Positions 1-9,492 of a DNA stretch of 52,846 bases are shown in pieces. The notes below the pieces were generated by a model, which was given only the letters and a program-made list of their open reading frames with translations, was not told the DNA's origin and searched no databases. The DNA lies in contig NZ_BCQE01000027.1 of assembly GCF_001544275.1 (NCBI RefSeq), positions 1 through 52,846 on the forward strand, in the 5' to 3' direction. This DNA is from Enterococcus gallinarum NBRC 100675 (GTDB taxonomy: Bacteria; Bacillota; Bacilli; Lactobacillales; Enterococcaceae). The position numbers were made by a program, and so were the translations under genes. Positions within the stretch are counted from its first letter, which is position 1. Each line of letters begins with the position of its first letter.

Positions 1-69
1 AATTTCTACGGCCGTGTCCCTGACCAAGGCTTTGATCAGTTTCTAAAAGATCAAAAATTGATCAAATAA
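1..69 (+). CDS. C-terminal end of an unidentified protein (partial)
   Basis: An open frame enters from the left edge and stops at TAA 67-69, giving only 22 residues that end in QFLKDQKLIK. The palindromic terminator 15 bases downstream supports a real gene end. The gene converges on tuf. Too little is present to assign a family, and I do not recognise it. Confidence 0.5.
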   Translation, partial: NFYGRVPDQGFDQFLKDQKLIK

Positions 70-83
70 AAATTTTCAAGCAA

Positions 84-115
84 AAAAAGCAGAAGCGCTA
101 GCGCTTCTGCTTTTT
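84..115. terminator. Bidirectional terminator between the partial gene and tuf
   Basis: The 24-base perfect palindrome at 88-111 (half-site AGCAGAAGCGCT) is flanked by an A-run on the left and a T-run on the right, so it can stop transcription from both sides. It ends the leftward str operon after tuf and the rightward partial gene. Confidence 0.9.
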
Positions 116-131
116 GCATTTATCAAGTCAA

Positions 132-1319
132 TTAAGCTTTGATTTCAGTTACAACGCCTGAACCAACAGTACGTCCGCCTTCACGAATTGAGAAACGAGT
201 TCCGTCTTCGATAGCGATTGGGTGGATCAATTCAACGTCGATTGTTACGTTATCGCCAGGCATAACCATTTCAGTTCCTTCTGGTAATTCAACAACACCA
301 GTTACGTCAGTTGTACGGAAGTAGAACTGAGGACGGTAGTTAGTGAAGAATGGAGTGTGACGTCCACCTTCTTCTTTTGTCAAAACATAAACTTCAGCTT
401 TGAATTTTGTATGAGGTGTGATTGTACCAGCTTTAGCCAATACTTGTCCACGTTGGATGTCTTCACGAGCAACCCCACGTAGCAATGCACCAATGTTATC
501 CCCTGCTTCAGCATAGTCTAACAATTTACGGAACATTTCAACACCTGTTACAGTTGTTTTAGCAGTTTCGTCAGCAATACCAACGATTTCTACTTCATCA
601 CCAACGCGAACTTGTCCACGTTCAACACGGCCTGTAGCAACAGTACCACGTCCAGTGATTGAGAATACGTCTTCGACTGGCATCATGAATGGTTTGTCAG
701 TATCACGTTCTGGAGTTGGAACGTATTCGTCAACTGCAGCCATCAATTCCATGATTTTTTCTTCGTATGAAGGATCTCCTTCAAGAGCTTTCAAAGCAGA
801 ACCGGCGATTACAGGAACATCGTCGCCTGGGAAGTCATATTCAGACAATAGGTCACGAACTTCCATTTCAACTAATTCTAGCAATTCTTCGTCATCAACC
901 ATATCCATTTTGTTCAAGAAAACAACGATGTATGGTACGCCAACGTTACGTGATAACAAGATGTGTTCACGAGTTTGAGGCATAGGACCGTCAGCAGCAG
1001 ATACTACTAAGATCGCACCGTCCATTTGCGCAGCACCAGTGATCATGTTTTTAACATAGTCCGCGTGTCCTGGGCAGTCTACGTGAGCGTAGTGGCGAGC
1101 TTCAGTTTCATACTCAACGTGAGCAGTTGAGATAGTGATTCCGCGTTCGCGTTCTTCTGGAGCACCATCGATTTGGTCGTAAGCAGAAGCTTGTGCCAAA
1201 CCTTTTTTAGATAATACAGTTGTGATAGCAGCTGTAAGTGTAGTTTTACCATGGTCAACGTGTCCGATCGTACCAATGTTTACGTGGGGTTTAGAACGGT
1301 CAAATTTTTCTTTTGCCAT
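132..1319 (-). CDS. tuf: Translation elongation factor EF-Tu
   Basis: This GTPase carries aminoacyl-tRNA to the ribosomal A site in the cytoplasm. The 395-residue length is normal. The G1 loop GHVDHGKT is at residues 19-26, followed by the DCPGH G3 motif and the NKMD G4 motif, then the two beta-barrel domains with a C-terminal GSGVVTEI segment. The ATG at 1319 has AGGAGG at 1331-1336. It is the last gene of the leftward str operon, 149 bases after fusA, and ends at the palindromic terminator. The gap to fusA leaves room for an extra promoter, but I see no clear one. Confidence 0.98.
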   Translation of the reverse strand: MAKEKFDRSKPHVNIGTIGHVDHGKTTLTAAITTVLSKKGLAQASAYDQIDGAPEERERGITISTAHVEYETEARHYAHVDCPGHADYVKNMITGAAQMDGAILVVSAADGPMPQTREHILLSRNVGVPYIVVFLNKMDMVDDEELLELVEMEVRDLLSEYDFPGDDVPVIAGSALKALEGDPSYEEKIMELMAAVDEYVPTPERDTDKPFMMPVEDVFSITGRGTVATGRVERGQVRVGDEVEIVGIADETAKTTVTGVEMFRKLLDYAEAGDNIGALLRGVAREDIQRGQVLAKAGTITPHTKFKAEVYVLTKEEGGRHTPFFTNYRPQFYFRTTDVTGVVELPEGTEMVMPGDNVTIDVELIHPIAIEDGTRFSIREGGRTVGSGVVTEIKA

Positions 1320-1468
1320 TTTAAAATGTTCCTCCTAAAAATACAGTTTATTTTTTATATTTGATAGGTAGAGGGCGCGAAGCCCCCCATCCCTTATCAT
1401 CGATAATATTGTACACGAAACTTCATAAAAAATATAGCTTTTTACTGAATTTCGCATTTGTGCATCAA

Positions 1469-3553
1469 TTATTCAGCTTTGCCGCCGTTTTTCTTGATGA
1501 TTTCTTCTTGAACAGACTTAGGTACATCTTCATAGTGATCAAATGTCATCATGAAAGTACCGCGTCCTTGAGTAGATGAACGAAGTGTTGTTGCATATCC
1601 GAACATTTCAGCCAATGGAACAATCGCGTTAACGATTTGTGAGTTACCATGCGCTTCCATACCTTCAACACGTCCACGACGAGCAGTTACGTGTCCCATA
1701 ATATCACCTAAGTAATCTTCAGGAACAGTGATAACAACTTTCATCATTGGTTCAAGAATCACTGGATTAGCTTTCTTCGCTGCAGCACGTAAAGCCATTG
1801 AAGCTGCCACACGGAAGGCTGTTTCACTTGAATCGACATCATGGTATGAACCATCGTAAAGCTTGGCTTTGATGTCAACCAATGGATAACCAGCTAGAAC
1901 ACCGTTAGCCATTGAGTCTTCAAGTCCTTTTTCAACTGCTGGGATGTATTCACGTGGAACCACACCACCGACAATTGCGTTTTCGAATTCGAAGCCTTTA
2001 CCTTCTTCGTTTGGTGTAAATTCGATCCATACGTGACCGTATTGACCTTTACCACCAGACTGACGTACAAATTTACCTTCGGCTTGCGTAGAAGCACGGA
2101 ATGTTTCGCGGTAAGAAACTTGAGGCGCACCAACGTTTGCTTCAACTTTAAATTCGCGACGCATACGGTCAACAAGGACGTCCAAGTGAAGTTCACCCAT
2201 CCCTGCGATAACAGTTTCGCCAGTTTCAGCGTTTGTTTCTACACGGAATGAAGGATCTTCTTCAGCAAGTTTTTGTAAAGCCACACCCATTTTATCTTGG
2301 TCAGCTTTTGATTTAGGTTCAACAGCTACTTCGATAACTGGTTCTGGGAATTCGATTGATTCAAGGATAACTGGTGATTTTTCGTCACACAATGTATCCC
2401 CTGTTGTTGTATCTTTCAAACCAACAGCTGCAGCGATATCGCCTGAATAAACTGTTTGGATTTCTGCACGAGTGTTCGCGTGCATTTGCAGGATACGACC
2501 GATACGTTCGCGTTTGTCTTTTGAAGCATTCAAGACATATGATCCAGAGTTCAAGACACCTGAATACACACGGAAGAATGTCAAACGACCTACGAATGGG
2601 TCAGTCATTACTTTAAATGCTAGTGAAGCAAAAGGCGCTTCATCGTCAGCAGGACGATCAGTTTCTTCGTCAGTTTTAGGATTGATCCCTTTGATTGCAG
2701 GAACATCAAGTGGTGAAGGAAGGTAGTCGATGACTGCATCCAACATCAATTGAACCCCTTTGTTTTTGAAGGCTGAACCACAAAGAACTGGGAAAAATTC
2801 AACAGTCAATGTCGCTTGACGGATACCAGCTTTCAATTCTTCTTCAGTGATTTCTTCACCTTCCAAGAATTTCATCATTAGCTCTTCGTCAGTATCTGCA
2901 ACAGCTTCAACTAATTTTTCGCGCCATTCTTCAGCTAATTCTTTGTACTCTTCAGGAATTTCAGTTTCTTGAATCTCTGTTCCTAAATCGTTTGTATAGA
3001 TCTCAGCTTTCATTTTTACTAGATCGATGATACCAGTAAAGTCATCTTCCGCACCAATTGGTAATTGGATTGGATGAGCATTTGCTTGCAAGCGATCATG
3101 TAAAGTAGATACAGAGTATAAGAAGTCTGCACCGATTTTATCCATTTTGTTACAGAATACGATACGTGGTACGCGGTAATCTGTCGCTTGACGCCAAACT
3201 GTTTCAGTTTGTGGTTCTACACCAGATTGTGAGTCCAATACTGTTACAGCACCGTCAAGAACCCGTAGTGAACGTTGTACTTCAATTGTGAAGTCCACGT
3301 GTCCAGGAGTGTCGATGATATTTACGCGGTTTTCTTTCCATTGCGCAGTTGTCGCAGCAGAAGTGATCGTGATCCCACGTTCTTGTTCTTGTTCCATCCA
3401 GTCCATTTGAGAAGCACCTTCATGTGTTTCCCCAATTTTATGGATTTTACCTGTGTAATAAAGGATACGTTCAGTTGTCGTTGTTTTACCAGCGTCAACG
3501 TGGGCCATGATCCCGATATTACGAGTTTTTTCTAGCGAAAATTCTCTTGCCAT
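1469..3553 (-). CDS. fusA: Translation elongation factor G
   Basis: EF-G catalyses ribosomal translocation and, with RRF, ribosome recycling. The P-loop AHVDAGKTT is near residue 18, DTPGHVD is the G3 motif and NKMDK the G4 motif; domains II to V follow, including the RGRVEGME loop of domain V. I place the start at the ATG at 3553 ([12 protein letters not shown]), preceded by GAGGGG at 3565-3570, giving 694 residues as is usual. An in-frame upstream start seven codons earlier lacks support. It is the third gene of the str operon, 81 bases after rpsG. Confidence 0.98.
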   Translation of the reverse strand: MAREFSLEKTRNIGIMAHVDAGKTTTTERILYYTGKIHKIGETHEGASQMDWMEQEQERGITITSAATTAQWKENRVNIIDTPGHVDFTIEVQRSLRVLDGAVTVLDSQSGVEPQTETVWRQATDYRVPRIVFCNKMDKIGADFLYSVSTLHDRLQANAHPIQLPIGAEDDFTGIIDLVKMKAEIYTNDLGTEIQETEIPEEYKELAEEWREKLVEAVADTDEELMMKFLEGEEITEEELKAGIRQATLTVEFFPVLCGSAFKNKGVQLMLDAVIDYLPSPLDVPAIKGINPKTDEETDRPADDEAPFASLAFKVMTDPFVGRLTFFRVYSGVLNSGSYVLNASKDKRERIGRILQMHANTRAEIQTVYSGDIAAAVGLKDTTTGDTLCDEKSPVILESIEFPEPVIEVAVEPKSKADQDKMGVALQKLAEEDPSFRVETNAETGETVIAGMGELHLDVLVDRMRREFKVEANVGAPQVSYRETFRASTQAEGKFVRQSGGKGQYGHVWIEFTPNEEGKGFEFENAIVGGVVPREYIPAVEKGLEDSMANGVLAGYPLVDIKAKLYDGSYHDVDSSETAFRVAASMALRAAAKKANPVILEPMMKVVITVPEDYLGDIMGHVTARRGRVEGMEAHGNSQIVNAIVPLAEMFGYATTLRSSTQGRGTFMMTFDHYEDVPKSVQEEIIKKNGGKAE

Positions 3554-3634
3554 TCTAGGTTGTTCCCCTCTCATTCTTACTTAAACCTAAGCTAAGGTTG
3601 TCTCAGTACCTTCCAATAAAAAGCAGTGAGGATC

Positions 3635-4105
3635 TTACCAACGATAGTGAGCAAATGCGCGGTTGGCTTCCGCCATTTTGTGTGTGTCTTCGCGTTTCTT
3701 CACAGAAGCACCAGTGTTGTTTGCTGCATCCATGATTTCTTTCGCAAGACGTTCTTCCATTGTGTGTTCGCCACGCAAACGAGCGTAGTTTACCACCCAA
3801 CGAAGACCTAGAGTTGTACGACGTTCTGGACGAACTTCAACTGGGACTTGGTAGTTAGAACCACCGACACGGCGAGCTTTAACTTCCAATACAGGCATAA
3901 TGTTCTTCATTGCTTGTTCGAAAACTTCCAATGGATCATTTCCTGTAGATTCTTTGATAATGCCAAAAGCATTGTAGATAATATTTGCAGCAACACCGCG
4001 TTTACCATCAACCATTACACGGTTGATCAAACGAGTTACTAATTTTGAGTTATAAATAGGATCTGGTAAAACATCACGTTTTGCAACAGGACCTTTACGA
4101 GGCAT
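3635..4105 (-). CDS. rpsG: 30S ribosomal protein S7
   Basis: S7 nucleates assembly of the 30S head by binding the 3' domain of 16S rRNA. The 156-residue length and the segments [20 protein letters not shown] and [11 protein letters not shown] are typical. The ATG at 4105 has AGGAGGAG just upstream at 4113-4120. It lies 65 bases after rpsL in the leftward str operon. In other bacteria S7 represses translation of its own operon; no S7 site was identified here. Confidence 0.98.
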   Translation of the reverse strand: MPRKGPVAKRDVLPDPIYNSKLVTRLINRVMVDGKRGVAANIIYNAFGIIKESTGNDPLEVFEQAMKNIMPVLEVKARRVGGSNYQVPVEVRPERRTTLGLRWVVNYARLRGEHTMEERLAKEIMDAANNTGASVKKREDTHKMAEANRAFAHYRW

Positions 4106-4170
4106 CCGTAACTCCTCCTTCCGAAATATCAGTTCTGATTAAATAGTTTCATTTGTAGTTTGAATCAAAA

Positions 4171-4584
4171 TTAAGCTTTAGGACGTTTTGTTCCATATTT
4201 AGAACGAGATTGTTTACGATCGTTAACACCGGCAGTATCCAATGCACCACGAACGATATGGTAACGTACCCCTGGTAAGTCTTTTACACGTCCACCGCGT
4301 AGCAATACCACACTGTGTTCTTGCAAGTTGTGACCGATACCTGGAATATAAGCTGTCACTTCAATCAAGTTTGACAAACGAACACGCGCATATTTACGTA
4401 GAGCTGAGTTCGGTTTTTTCGGTGTCATAGTTCCCACACGAGTAGCTACCCCACGCTTTTGAGGTGAGTTAACATTCGTTTGAGCTTTTTTGAAACTGTT
4501 GTATCCTTTGTTCAATGCTGGTGAATTTGATTTTTCAACCTTGGATTTACGAGGTTTACGTACTAATTGATTAATTGTAGGCAT
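4171..4584 (-). CDS. rpsL: 30S ribosomal protein S12
   Basis: S12 is at the decoding centre and contributes to tRNA selection. The 137-residue protein starts at the ATG at 4584 ([13 protein letters not shown]) with AGGAGG at about 4592-4600; a longer in-frame start 15 codons upstream would run through that ribosome binding site and is not used. The loop [11 protein letters not shown] carries the conserved lysine where streptomycin-resistance substitutions occur, and it is a lysine here. It is the first gene of the str operon, behind a long leader. Confidence 0.97.
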   Translation of the reverse strand: MPTINQLVRKPRKSKVEKSNSPALNKGYNSFKKAQTNVNSPQKRGVATRVGTMTPKKPNSALRKYARVRLSNLIEVTAYIPGIGHNLQEHSVVLLRGGRVKDLPGVRYHIVRGALDTAGVNDRKQSRSKYGTKRPKA

Positions 4585-4652
4585 CCCTAGTTTTCCTCCT
4601 TCCTTGATTCGCTTTATAGTTCCACACATCCAGGTGGTTCTTTTTTTGCGAT

Positions 4653-4725
4653 AAAAAATAATGCATTCTCTGCATTCTTATCAAATATGCTTTGATAAAC
4701 AGTCAGCACGTCTCCAACGAGAGAC
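4653..4725 (-). promoter_or_regulatory. Structured 5' leader of the str operon with a possible attenuator
   Basis: Between the str promoter and rpsL the leftward transcript has three perfect hairpins: GTCTC/GAGAC (4710-4725), TTATCAAA/TTTGATAA (4678-4698) and AATGCA/TGCATT (4660-4676). The last is followed on the transcript by a run of six U (4653-4658), which resembles an intrinsic terminator upstream of the coding region. Whether it acts as an attenuator is inference. Confidence 0.45.
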
Positions 4726-4747
4726 CTGTAGATAAAGCACCTTTGAT

Positions 4748-4776
4748 AGAATACCATGATAAAAAGACTCTGTCAA
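4748..4776 (-). promoter_or_regulatory. Promoter of the str operon
   Basis: On the minus strand there is a perfect -35 TTGACA (4771-4776), a 17-base spacer and a -10 TATTCT (4748-4753). It lies about 165 bases upstream of rpsL, leaving a long leader. Confidence 0.8.
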
Positions 4777-4868
4777 CCATCTCTCCAATGATTTTTTATG
4801 AAAGGAGTAACTGCCAAAATTTTATAAAAAAACTCTCCCTTGCGCCTCCTTTTTACTTCTTCTTACTA

Positions 4869-4874
4869 TATAAT
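4869..4874 (+). promoter_or_regulatory. Probable -10 box for rpiA
   Basis: A perfect TATAAT lies 39 bases upstream of the rpiA start. No convincing -35 is present at the usual distance. The 328-base gap between rpsL and rpiA holds only the divergent promoters and the str leader. Confidence 0.4.
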
Positions 4875-4912
4875 AAAGATGAAAATAGTATTTTATTAGA
4901 GGTGGGTCAATA

Positions 4913-5587
4913 ATGAATCTAAAAGAGATGGTCGGTATTGAAGCGGCCAGCTATGTCACTGACGGTATGGTCGTCGGTTTAGGAACTGGTTCAACTGCGT
5001 ATTACATGATCGAAGAATTGGGGCGCAGAGTGAAAGAAGAAAACTTGTCGATCGTTGGTGTACCAACATCCTGGGCATCAAAAAAACAAGCAGAATCGTT
5101 AGGGATCCCGGTCAAAACGATCGATGAAGTGGCAAGTGTCGATTTAACGATCGATGGTGCAGATGAGATCAGCGGAGACTATCATGGAATCAAAGGTGGC
5201 GGTGCCGCACTGCTTTTTGAAAAAATCGTCGCAACCTACTCTAAAAAAGTTCTTTGGATTGTTGATAAATCAAAGATCGTTGAAAAATTAGGCGCATTCC
5301 CATTACCTGTAGAAGTGATTCCCTATGGCAGTCAGCAATTGATGCGATTGTTTACAGAAAAAAACTATCACCCTGTCCTTCGCCTAGCCGAAGATGGCAC
5401 CCCGCTAAAAACTGATTGCGGTCATTACATCATTGATCTTCATCTACAAACCATCAATGAACCAGTTGCATTGGCTCATGAACTAGATCAAACCGTCGGT
5501 GTTGTAGAGCACGGGCTCTTCTTGGATATGGTCCATACGATCATCATTGGACAAGAAGATGGACCTGAGACCCGCAGCGTTCGCTGA
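4913..5587 (+). CDS. rpiA: Ribose-5-phosphate isomerase A
   Basis: This enzyme interconverts ribose 5-phosphate and ribulose 5-phosphate in the non-oxidative pentose phosphate pathway. The family motifs GLGTGSTA (residues 22-29), DGADE with the catalytic aspartates and KGGGAAL are all present. The 224-residue length is normal. The ATG at 4913 follows AGAGGTGGG. It diverges from the str operon, is probably monocistronic, and is followed by a hairpin terminator. Its neighbourhood with phosphopentomutase and deoxyribose-phosphate aldolase genes further right is metabolically related but not the same operon. Confidence 0.96.
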   Translation: MNLKEMVGIEAASYVTDGMVVGLGTGSTAYYMIEELGRRVKEENLSIVGVPTSWASKKQAESLGIPVKTIDEVASVDLTIDGADEISGDYHGIKGGGAALLFEKIVATYSKKVLWIVDKSKIVEKLGAFPLPVEVIPYGSQQLMRLFTEKNYHPVLRLAEDGTPLKTDCGHYIIDLHLQTINEPVALAHELDQTVGVVEHGLFLDMVHTIIIGQEDGPETRSVR

Positions 5588-5597
5588 TGCCTCTAGC

Positions 5598-5625
5598 AAC
5601 AAAAGGAGCAAGTGCTCCTTTTGTT
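5598..5625 (+). terminator. Hairpin terminator after rpiA
   Basis: The perfect arms AACAAAAGGAGCA and TGCTCCTTTTGTT (13 bases each) are separated by only two bases, 11 bases after the rpiA stop. The T-run lies within the stem rather than after it, so termination strength is uncertain. Confidence 0.6.
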
Positions 5626-5746
5626 CGAGGTTCTACGTATTTTTCTTCATTTTTCTAGAGTTAAATTCATTTTTGTGCAAGTTTTCTCTATCATTTATGC
5701 CTCATTTATGCTACATTCAAATAAAAAAGAATAGGAAGGAGCGGCT

Positions 5747-6331
5747 ATGAAAGTCATCGGTTATGCTCGCACAACAATTATTGATAAAGAATCAAGTGAA
5801 CAATTAAACAAACTAAAAGAATTTGGTTGTACAGAATTGTTCCACGAAACCTATGCCTACGAAGAAAACTGTGATAACCACTCATTAGAATCTGTGATTG
5901 CTCGTATGCAGTCTGGGGAAACGCTGGTTGTTTCTGAACTTCATCGTTTAGGTAAAACAACCCGGCAATTAACTGAATTGACAGATCTTCTAAGAAAAAG
6001 AAACCTTCACCTAGTTTCTCTAGCAGAAAACATCGATACGAGAGAACCCATGGGGGCGATTTATTTCAATTTAATGGAAGGTTTGGCAGCGATGGAACAA
6101 GCCTTAATCAAAGAACGGACATTAGTCGGATTGAACAATGCCCGAAAGAACGGCAAAATTGGCGGACGTCCAAAAATCGATCCAAAAACCATCAAAAAAA
6201 TTCGCCAGCTTTATTACGATAAAAAAGAGACGATTCAATTCATCTCCACAAAATGCGGTGTTTCTGTCGGAACCTGCTATAAATACATAAAACTTTCAGA
6301 AGAAGAATTGGATAAAGTATACAGTCATTAA
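5747..6331 (+). CDS. Resolvase-like serine recombinase homologue, probably catalytically inactive
   Basis: The fold matches the resolvase/invertase family: N-terminal domain starting MKVIGYARTT, an ELHRLGK segment, a long dimerisation helix, and a C-terminal helix-turn-helix with GGRPKID before it (residues 133-190). Counting on gamma-delta resolvase numbering, the nucleophile Ser10 is Thr10, Gln14 is Lys14, Arg45 appears as Asn44, Asp67 as His66 and Arg71 as Lys70; Arg8 and Arg68 (here Arg67) remain. It should therefore not cut DNA in the normal way. AAGGAG precedes the ATG. It is a lone gene among housekeeping genes with no inverted repeats beside it. A DNA-binding regulatory role is inference. 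Confidence 0.8.
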   Translation: MKVIGYARTTIIDKESSEQLNKLKEFGCTELFHETYAYEENCDNHSLESVIARMQSGETLVVSELHRLGKTTRQLTELTDLLRKRNLHLVSLAENIDTREPMGAIYFNLMEGLAAMEQALIKERTLVGLNNARKNGKIGGRPKIDPKTIKKIRQLYYDKKETIQFISTKCGVSVGTCYKYIKLSEEELDKVYSH

Positions 6332-6410
6332 TCACTTGTCTGAATCCGGTGCTTCATCTTTTTTTCTGTGCGCCGATCCTGTCAGACAAAATGATTCAGA
6401 AATAAAAAAG

Positions 6411-6436
6411 AACGTCTTGAAGAAAGACGTTTTTTT
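6411..6436 (+). terminator. Intrinsic terminator after the resolvase-like gene
   Basis: Arms AACGTCTT (6411-6418) and AAGACGTT (6424-6431) are followed by a run of seven T. It sits about 80 bases after the stop codon. Confidence 0.85.
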
Positions 6437-6477
6437 CTGTTTCTTTTTTTAAGAAACAAGGTTTTACGCTAAATACG

Positions 6478-6506
6478 TAGAAATTCTTTGCGAAAAAGTG
6501 TACAAT
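6478..6506 (+). promoter_or_regulatory. Probable promoter of gpmA
   Basis: TAGAAA (6478-6483, four of six -35 matches), a 17-base spacer and TACAAT (6501-6506, five of six -10 matches) lie 57 bases upstream of gpmA. Confidence 0.5.
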
Positions 6507-6562
6507 AAACAGGGAATTGAAAATTTCAGAAAAATATCTAATATCTAAAAGGAGAGTTTTAC

Positions 6563-7249
6563 ATGCCAAAATTAGTATTTTCTCGTCACGGACTAAGCGA
6601 ATGGAATAAATTGAACCAATTTACTGGTTGGGCCGATGTAGATTTAGCGCCAGAAGGTGTCGAAGAAGCAATCGAGGGCGGACGTAAAATCAAAGAAGCC
6701 GGCATCGAATTCGATGTTGCCTACACATCTGTATTAACTCGTGCCATCAAAACTTGTAACTACATTTTAGAATATTCTGATCAACTATGGGTGCCAACAA
6801 TCAAATCTTGGCGTTTGAACGAACGTCACTACGGTAAACTACAAGGATTGAACAAAAAAGAAACTGCTGAAAAATACGGAGACGAACAAGTTCACATCTG
6901 GCGTCGTTCCTACGATGTATTGCCTCCATTGATGGATGCATCTGATGAAGGTTCTGCAGCAAACGATCGTCGTTATGCAATGCTTGATCCTCGCGACGTA
7001 CCTGGCGGCGAAAACTTGAAAGTAACGCTAGAACGTGCATTACCTTTCTGGCAAGATGAAATCGCACCTGCATTGAAAGACAACAAAACTGTTTTAGTTG
7101 CCGCTCACGGAAACTCTCTACGTGCGTTAGCAAAACACATCGAAGGTATCTCTGATGAAGACATCATGGATCTTGAAATTCCAACAGGTCAACCACTTGT
7201 TTATGAATTGAACGATGATCTAACAGTTGCGAAAAAATATTACTTATAA
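6563..7249 (+). CDS. gpmA: 2,3-bisphosphoglycerate-dependent phosphoglycerate mutase
   Basis: This glycolytic enzyme interconverts 3- and 2-phosphoglycerate. The catalytic RHG motif with the phosphorylated histidine is in [10 protein letters not shown] (residues 6-15), [13 protein letters not shown] carries the general acid glutamate, and [10 protein letters not shown] the second histidine. The 228-residue length is usual for the Gram-positive type. AAGGAGAG precedes the ATG at 6563. It has its own promoter and terminator, so it is probably a single-gene unit. Confidence 0.97.
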   Translation: MPKLVFSRHGLSEWNKLNQFTGWADVDLAPEGVEEAIEGGRKIKEAGIEFDVAYTSVLTRAIKTCNYILEYSDQLWVPTIKSWRLNERHYGKLQGLNKKETAEKYGDEQVHIWRRSYDVLPPLMDASDEGSAANDRRYAMLDPRDVPGGENLKVTLERALPFWQDEIAPALKDNKTVLVAAHGNSLRALAKHIEGISDEDIMDLEIPTGQPLVYELNDDLTVAKKYYL

Positions 7250-7263
7250 TCATTAACAGCCAA

Positions 7264-7322
7264 GGCTGTGCTGCAAGTCAGAGCAAGAGTATTCTTCCTG
7301 ACTGACGGCACAGTCTTTTTTT
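7264..7322 (+). terminator. Terminator after gpmA
   Basis: An imperfect long hairpin, with GGCTGTGCTGCAAGTCAG at 7264-7281 pairing with 7298-7315, ends in a run of T. The T-run overlaps the start of the next promoter. Confidence 0.75.
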
Positions 7323-7324
7323 GA

Positions 7325-7353
7325 TTGGTTTCCTGAGAAATATTCGTTATAAT
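7325..7353 (+). promoter_or_regulatory. Promoter of the GDSL hydrolase gene
   Basis: TTGGTT (7325-7330), a 17-base spacer and a perfect TATAAT (7348-7353) lie 28 bases upstream of the gene. Confidence 0.65.
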
Positions 7354-7380
7354 TGAAACCGCATACGAAAGGAGCTTGGA

Positions 7381-8028
7381 ATGATGACCACACTCTGTAA
7401 AAATGATACGCTACTATTTCTTGGAGATAGCATCACCGACTGCGGCCGTGATCGACTCGATGCTACGGATCTGGGAAAAGGATTTCCCGCCTTTGTGGCA
7501 GCCCATCTAGCTGCAGAATACCCAGATGCAAACTTGTCATTTGTTAACCGCGGCATTAGCGGGAATAAAATTCGCGATATCTTAAATCGCATCGAGGAAG
7601 ACTGCATTGATTTAAAGCCAGATCTACTGATTTTCTTGATCGGTATCAATGATACCTGGCGCAATATTGGCACCTCCTCTTTCGGCACACCCGAAGCAAC
7701 TGCGACATTTGCTAGTGATTATCGGCAATTTTTGCAGCAAGTGACCGAAAGTGGGATCAAGAAAATCCTGCTTTTAGAGCCATTTGTTCTTCCTTATCCA
7801 GCAGATCGCAAACAATGGCGGAAGGATTTGGATCCCAAGATCCATTCCATTCGTGAACTAGCTGCTGAATTTGGTTGTGACTACCTTCCTTTAGACGGCT
7901 TATTCGCTGAACGTACTGTCAAAAAACATTCATCTTATTATACTGGGGAAGATGGTGTCCATCCAACAATCGCCGGACATGGTGTGATCGCACAAGAGAT
8001 CTTGCGCCGTATCCATTATTCAAGATAA
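7381..8028 (+). CDS. GDSL/SGNH-family esterase or lipase
   Basis: The four SGNH blocks are visible: FLGDSIT with the catalytic serine (near residue 17), a glycine in NRGISGN, the asparagine in IGINDTW, and DGVHPT with the catalytic aspartate and histidine near the C-terminus. There is no signal peptide, so it should be cytoplasmic. The 215-residue size fits acyl-hydrolases acting on acetylated sugars or short esters, but the substrate cannot be read from the sequence. AAAGGAG lies just before tandem ATG codons at 7381 and 7384; either could start translation. It has its own promoter and converges on the alcohol dehydrogenase gene. Confidence 0.88.
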   Translation: MMTTLCKNDTLLFLGDSITDCGRDRLDATDLGKGFPAFVAAHLAAEYPDANLSFVNRGISGNKIRDILNRIEEDCIDLKPDLLIFLIGINDTWRNIGTSSFGTPEATATFASDYRQFLQQVTESGIKKILLLEPFVLPYPADRKQWRKDLDPKIHSIRELAAEFGCDYLPLDGLFAERTVKKHSSYYTGEDGVHPTIAGHGVIAQEILRRIHYSR

Positions 8029-8047
8029 TTCTTTGATAGAAGTACGC

Positions 8048-8094
8048 AGACAAATAATCGGTAGGATACCAATTACCCTACCGATTATTTGTCT
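8048..8094. terminator. Long hairpin between convergent genes
   Basis: Perfect 18-base arms (8048-8065 and 8077-8094) surround an 11-base loop in the gap between the hydrolase gene and the alcohol dehydrogenase gene. T-runs are short, but position and stem strength fit a shared terminator. Confidence 0.7.
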
Positions 8095-8115
8095 ATTCTG
8101 TCAGGATTTCTTCAT

Positions 8116-9303
8116 TTAGAGATACTCTGAAGGGGTCAAAGCCTCTTGATAAATGGCAATGACATCAGATTCTGTCAACGGTACGTAGGCATTTGTCGCA
8201 ATTGAACTAAATGCTACTGCTTGTTTGGCCATTTCTTCAAAATGACGATCATCTTCGATCCCCACTTCTGGTAAAGTCATTGGGATCCCACAAGCAAGGA
8301 AGAAATCGTATAACTTTTGAATCCCCATCCGAGCTGCCATTTCTGGGACCGCTTCTTCTACTTGGAATACTTCACGGGCAAAGCGAGCCAACTTAGGTGC
8401 TGTTGTCTCATTCAACACATGAAGCATCCAGCGGGGCGTCAAGATGGCTAAGCCGATCCCATGAGTAATATCATAAAAAGCACTCAACTCATGTTCCATT
8501 GGATGGCACGACCACGCACCGGCTTTCCCACTACCTGTCAACCCATTTAACGCCAATGTACTTGCCCACATCAAGTTTGCCCGAGCATCATAGTCATCTG
8601 GGGTATCCAAAGCAATCGGCAAGTTTGTGATTACCGCTTTCAACAGCCCTTCTGCGATGCCGTCTTGTACATCCGTATTCTCTGTTGTACTAAAGTAGTT
8701 TTCGATCAGATGACTCATAATATCTGCAGAACCAGCCGCTGTTTGATAGCGATTGACGCTAAAGGTCCAGGTGGGATCTAAGAAAGAAACCTTCGGCAAG
8801 AAATTAGGACCGTGGACCCCTAATTTTTGTTTCGCTGTAAGGTTCGTGATAACTGCTCCCCGATTCATTTCACTACCAGTTGCAGCTAATGTCAAAACCG
8901 TAACTAATGGCAATGCTGGCCCTTGGTAGCTGCGTTTAGTCACTAAAGTCCAAGGATCTTCCTCACTGCAAGCAGCACCTGCGATCACTTTGCTGCAATC
9001 AATCACGGAGCCGCCTCCGACTGCAAGAATCACATCAATTTTTTCAGTGCGGCAGAGTTCTGCCCCTTTTGCTACTGTTTCAATCCGAGGGTTTGGTTCA
9101 ACTCCTGCTAATTCTGTTACTTGATTGTCATTGTTTTGCAATTGCGCCATGACTTGATCATAAAGTCCGCTTTTTTTGATACTGCCGCCGCCATAGACCA
9201 ATAGGACATTTTTTCCGAAAGTATTCAATACTTCCGGCAACTCATTTAACCGATCTTTCCCAAAACGTATATCCGTTGTCACCTGAAAAGTAAAATTATT
9301 CAT
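8116..9303 (-). CDS. Iron-containing alcohol dehydrogenase, butanol dehydrogenase/YqhD type
   Basis: This NAD(P)H-dependent enzyme reduces aldehydes to alcohols. The nucleotide-binding segments GGGSIKKSGLYDQ (residues 39-51) and GGGSVIDCSK are typical, and the metal ligands can be placed as Asp and His in GSADIMSHLIE and the two His in MEHELSAFYDITHG. The 395-residue length fits. AGGAGG precedes the ATG at 9303. It stands alone, leftward, between the hydrolase gene and the nucleoside block. The substrate is not determined. The GGGS signature at residues 39-42 resembles that of NADPH-using YqhD, which is an inference. Confidence 0.9.
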   Translation of the reverse strand: MNNFTFQVTTDIRFGKDRLNELPEVLNTFGKNVLLVYGGGSIKKSGLYDQVMAQLQNNDNQVTELAGVEPNPRIETVAKGAELCRTEKIDVILAVGGGSVIDCSKVIAGAACSEEDPWTLVTKRSYQGPALPLVTVLTLAATGSEMNRGAVITNLTAKQKLGVHGPNFLPKVSFLDPTWTFSVNRYQTAAGSADIMSHLIENYFSTTENTDVQDGIAEGLLKAVITNLPIALDTPDDYDARANLMWASTLALNGLTGSGKAGAWSCHPMEHELSAFYDITHGIGLAILTPRWMLHVLNETTAPKLARFAREVFQVEEAVPEMAARMGIQKLYDFFLACGIPMTLPEVGIEDDRHFEEMAKQAVAFSSIATNAYVPLTESDVIAIYQEALTPSEYL

Positions 9304-9393
9304 GCTCCAACCTCCTTTTCTTTAATTAAACCATTTTCGTCCAAAAGTGCAACTATTCCAACTAGCTAGAAAGATTCAATCAATCATTTAACA

Positions 9394-9445
9394 AAAAATC
9401 ACTTTCTGACTGGCTCCCATTGTCTAAGGAGTCAATCAGAAAGCG
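9394..9445 (-). terminator. Terminator of the deoB-punA-deoD operon
   Basis: Reading leftward, arms at 9429-9445 and 9402-9418 pair almost perfectly (TTTCTGA and TCAGAAA outer parts) and are followed by a run of six T on the minus strand (9394-9399). It lies 48 bases beyond the deoD stop. Confidence 0.85.
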
Positions 9446-9492
9446 ATACAGGAATAAAAAATTTTTTGTAGGCTGTAGGATAAGAAAAAGGA

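Noticed and set aside
139-3535. Several open frames of 60-107 codons on the strand opposite tuf and fusA
   Set aside because: They lie wholly inside well-identified genes, lack ribosome binding sites and have no recognisable protein pattern.
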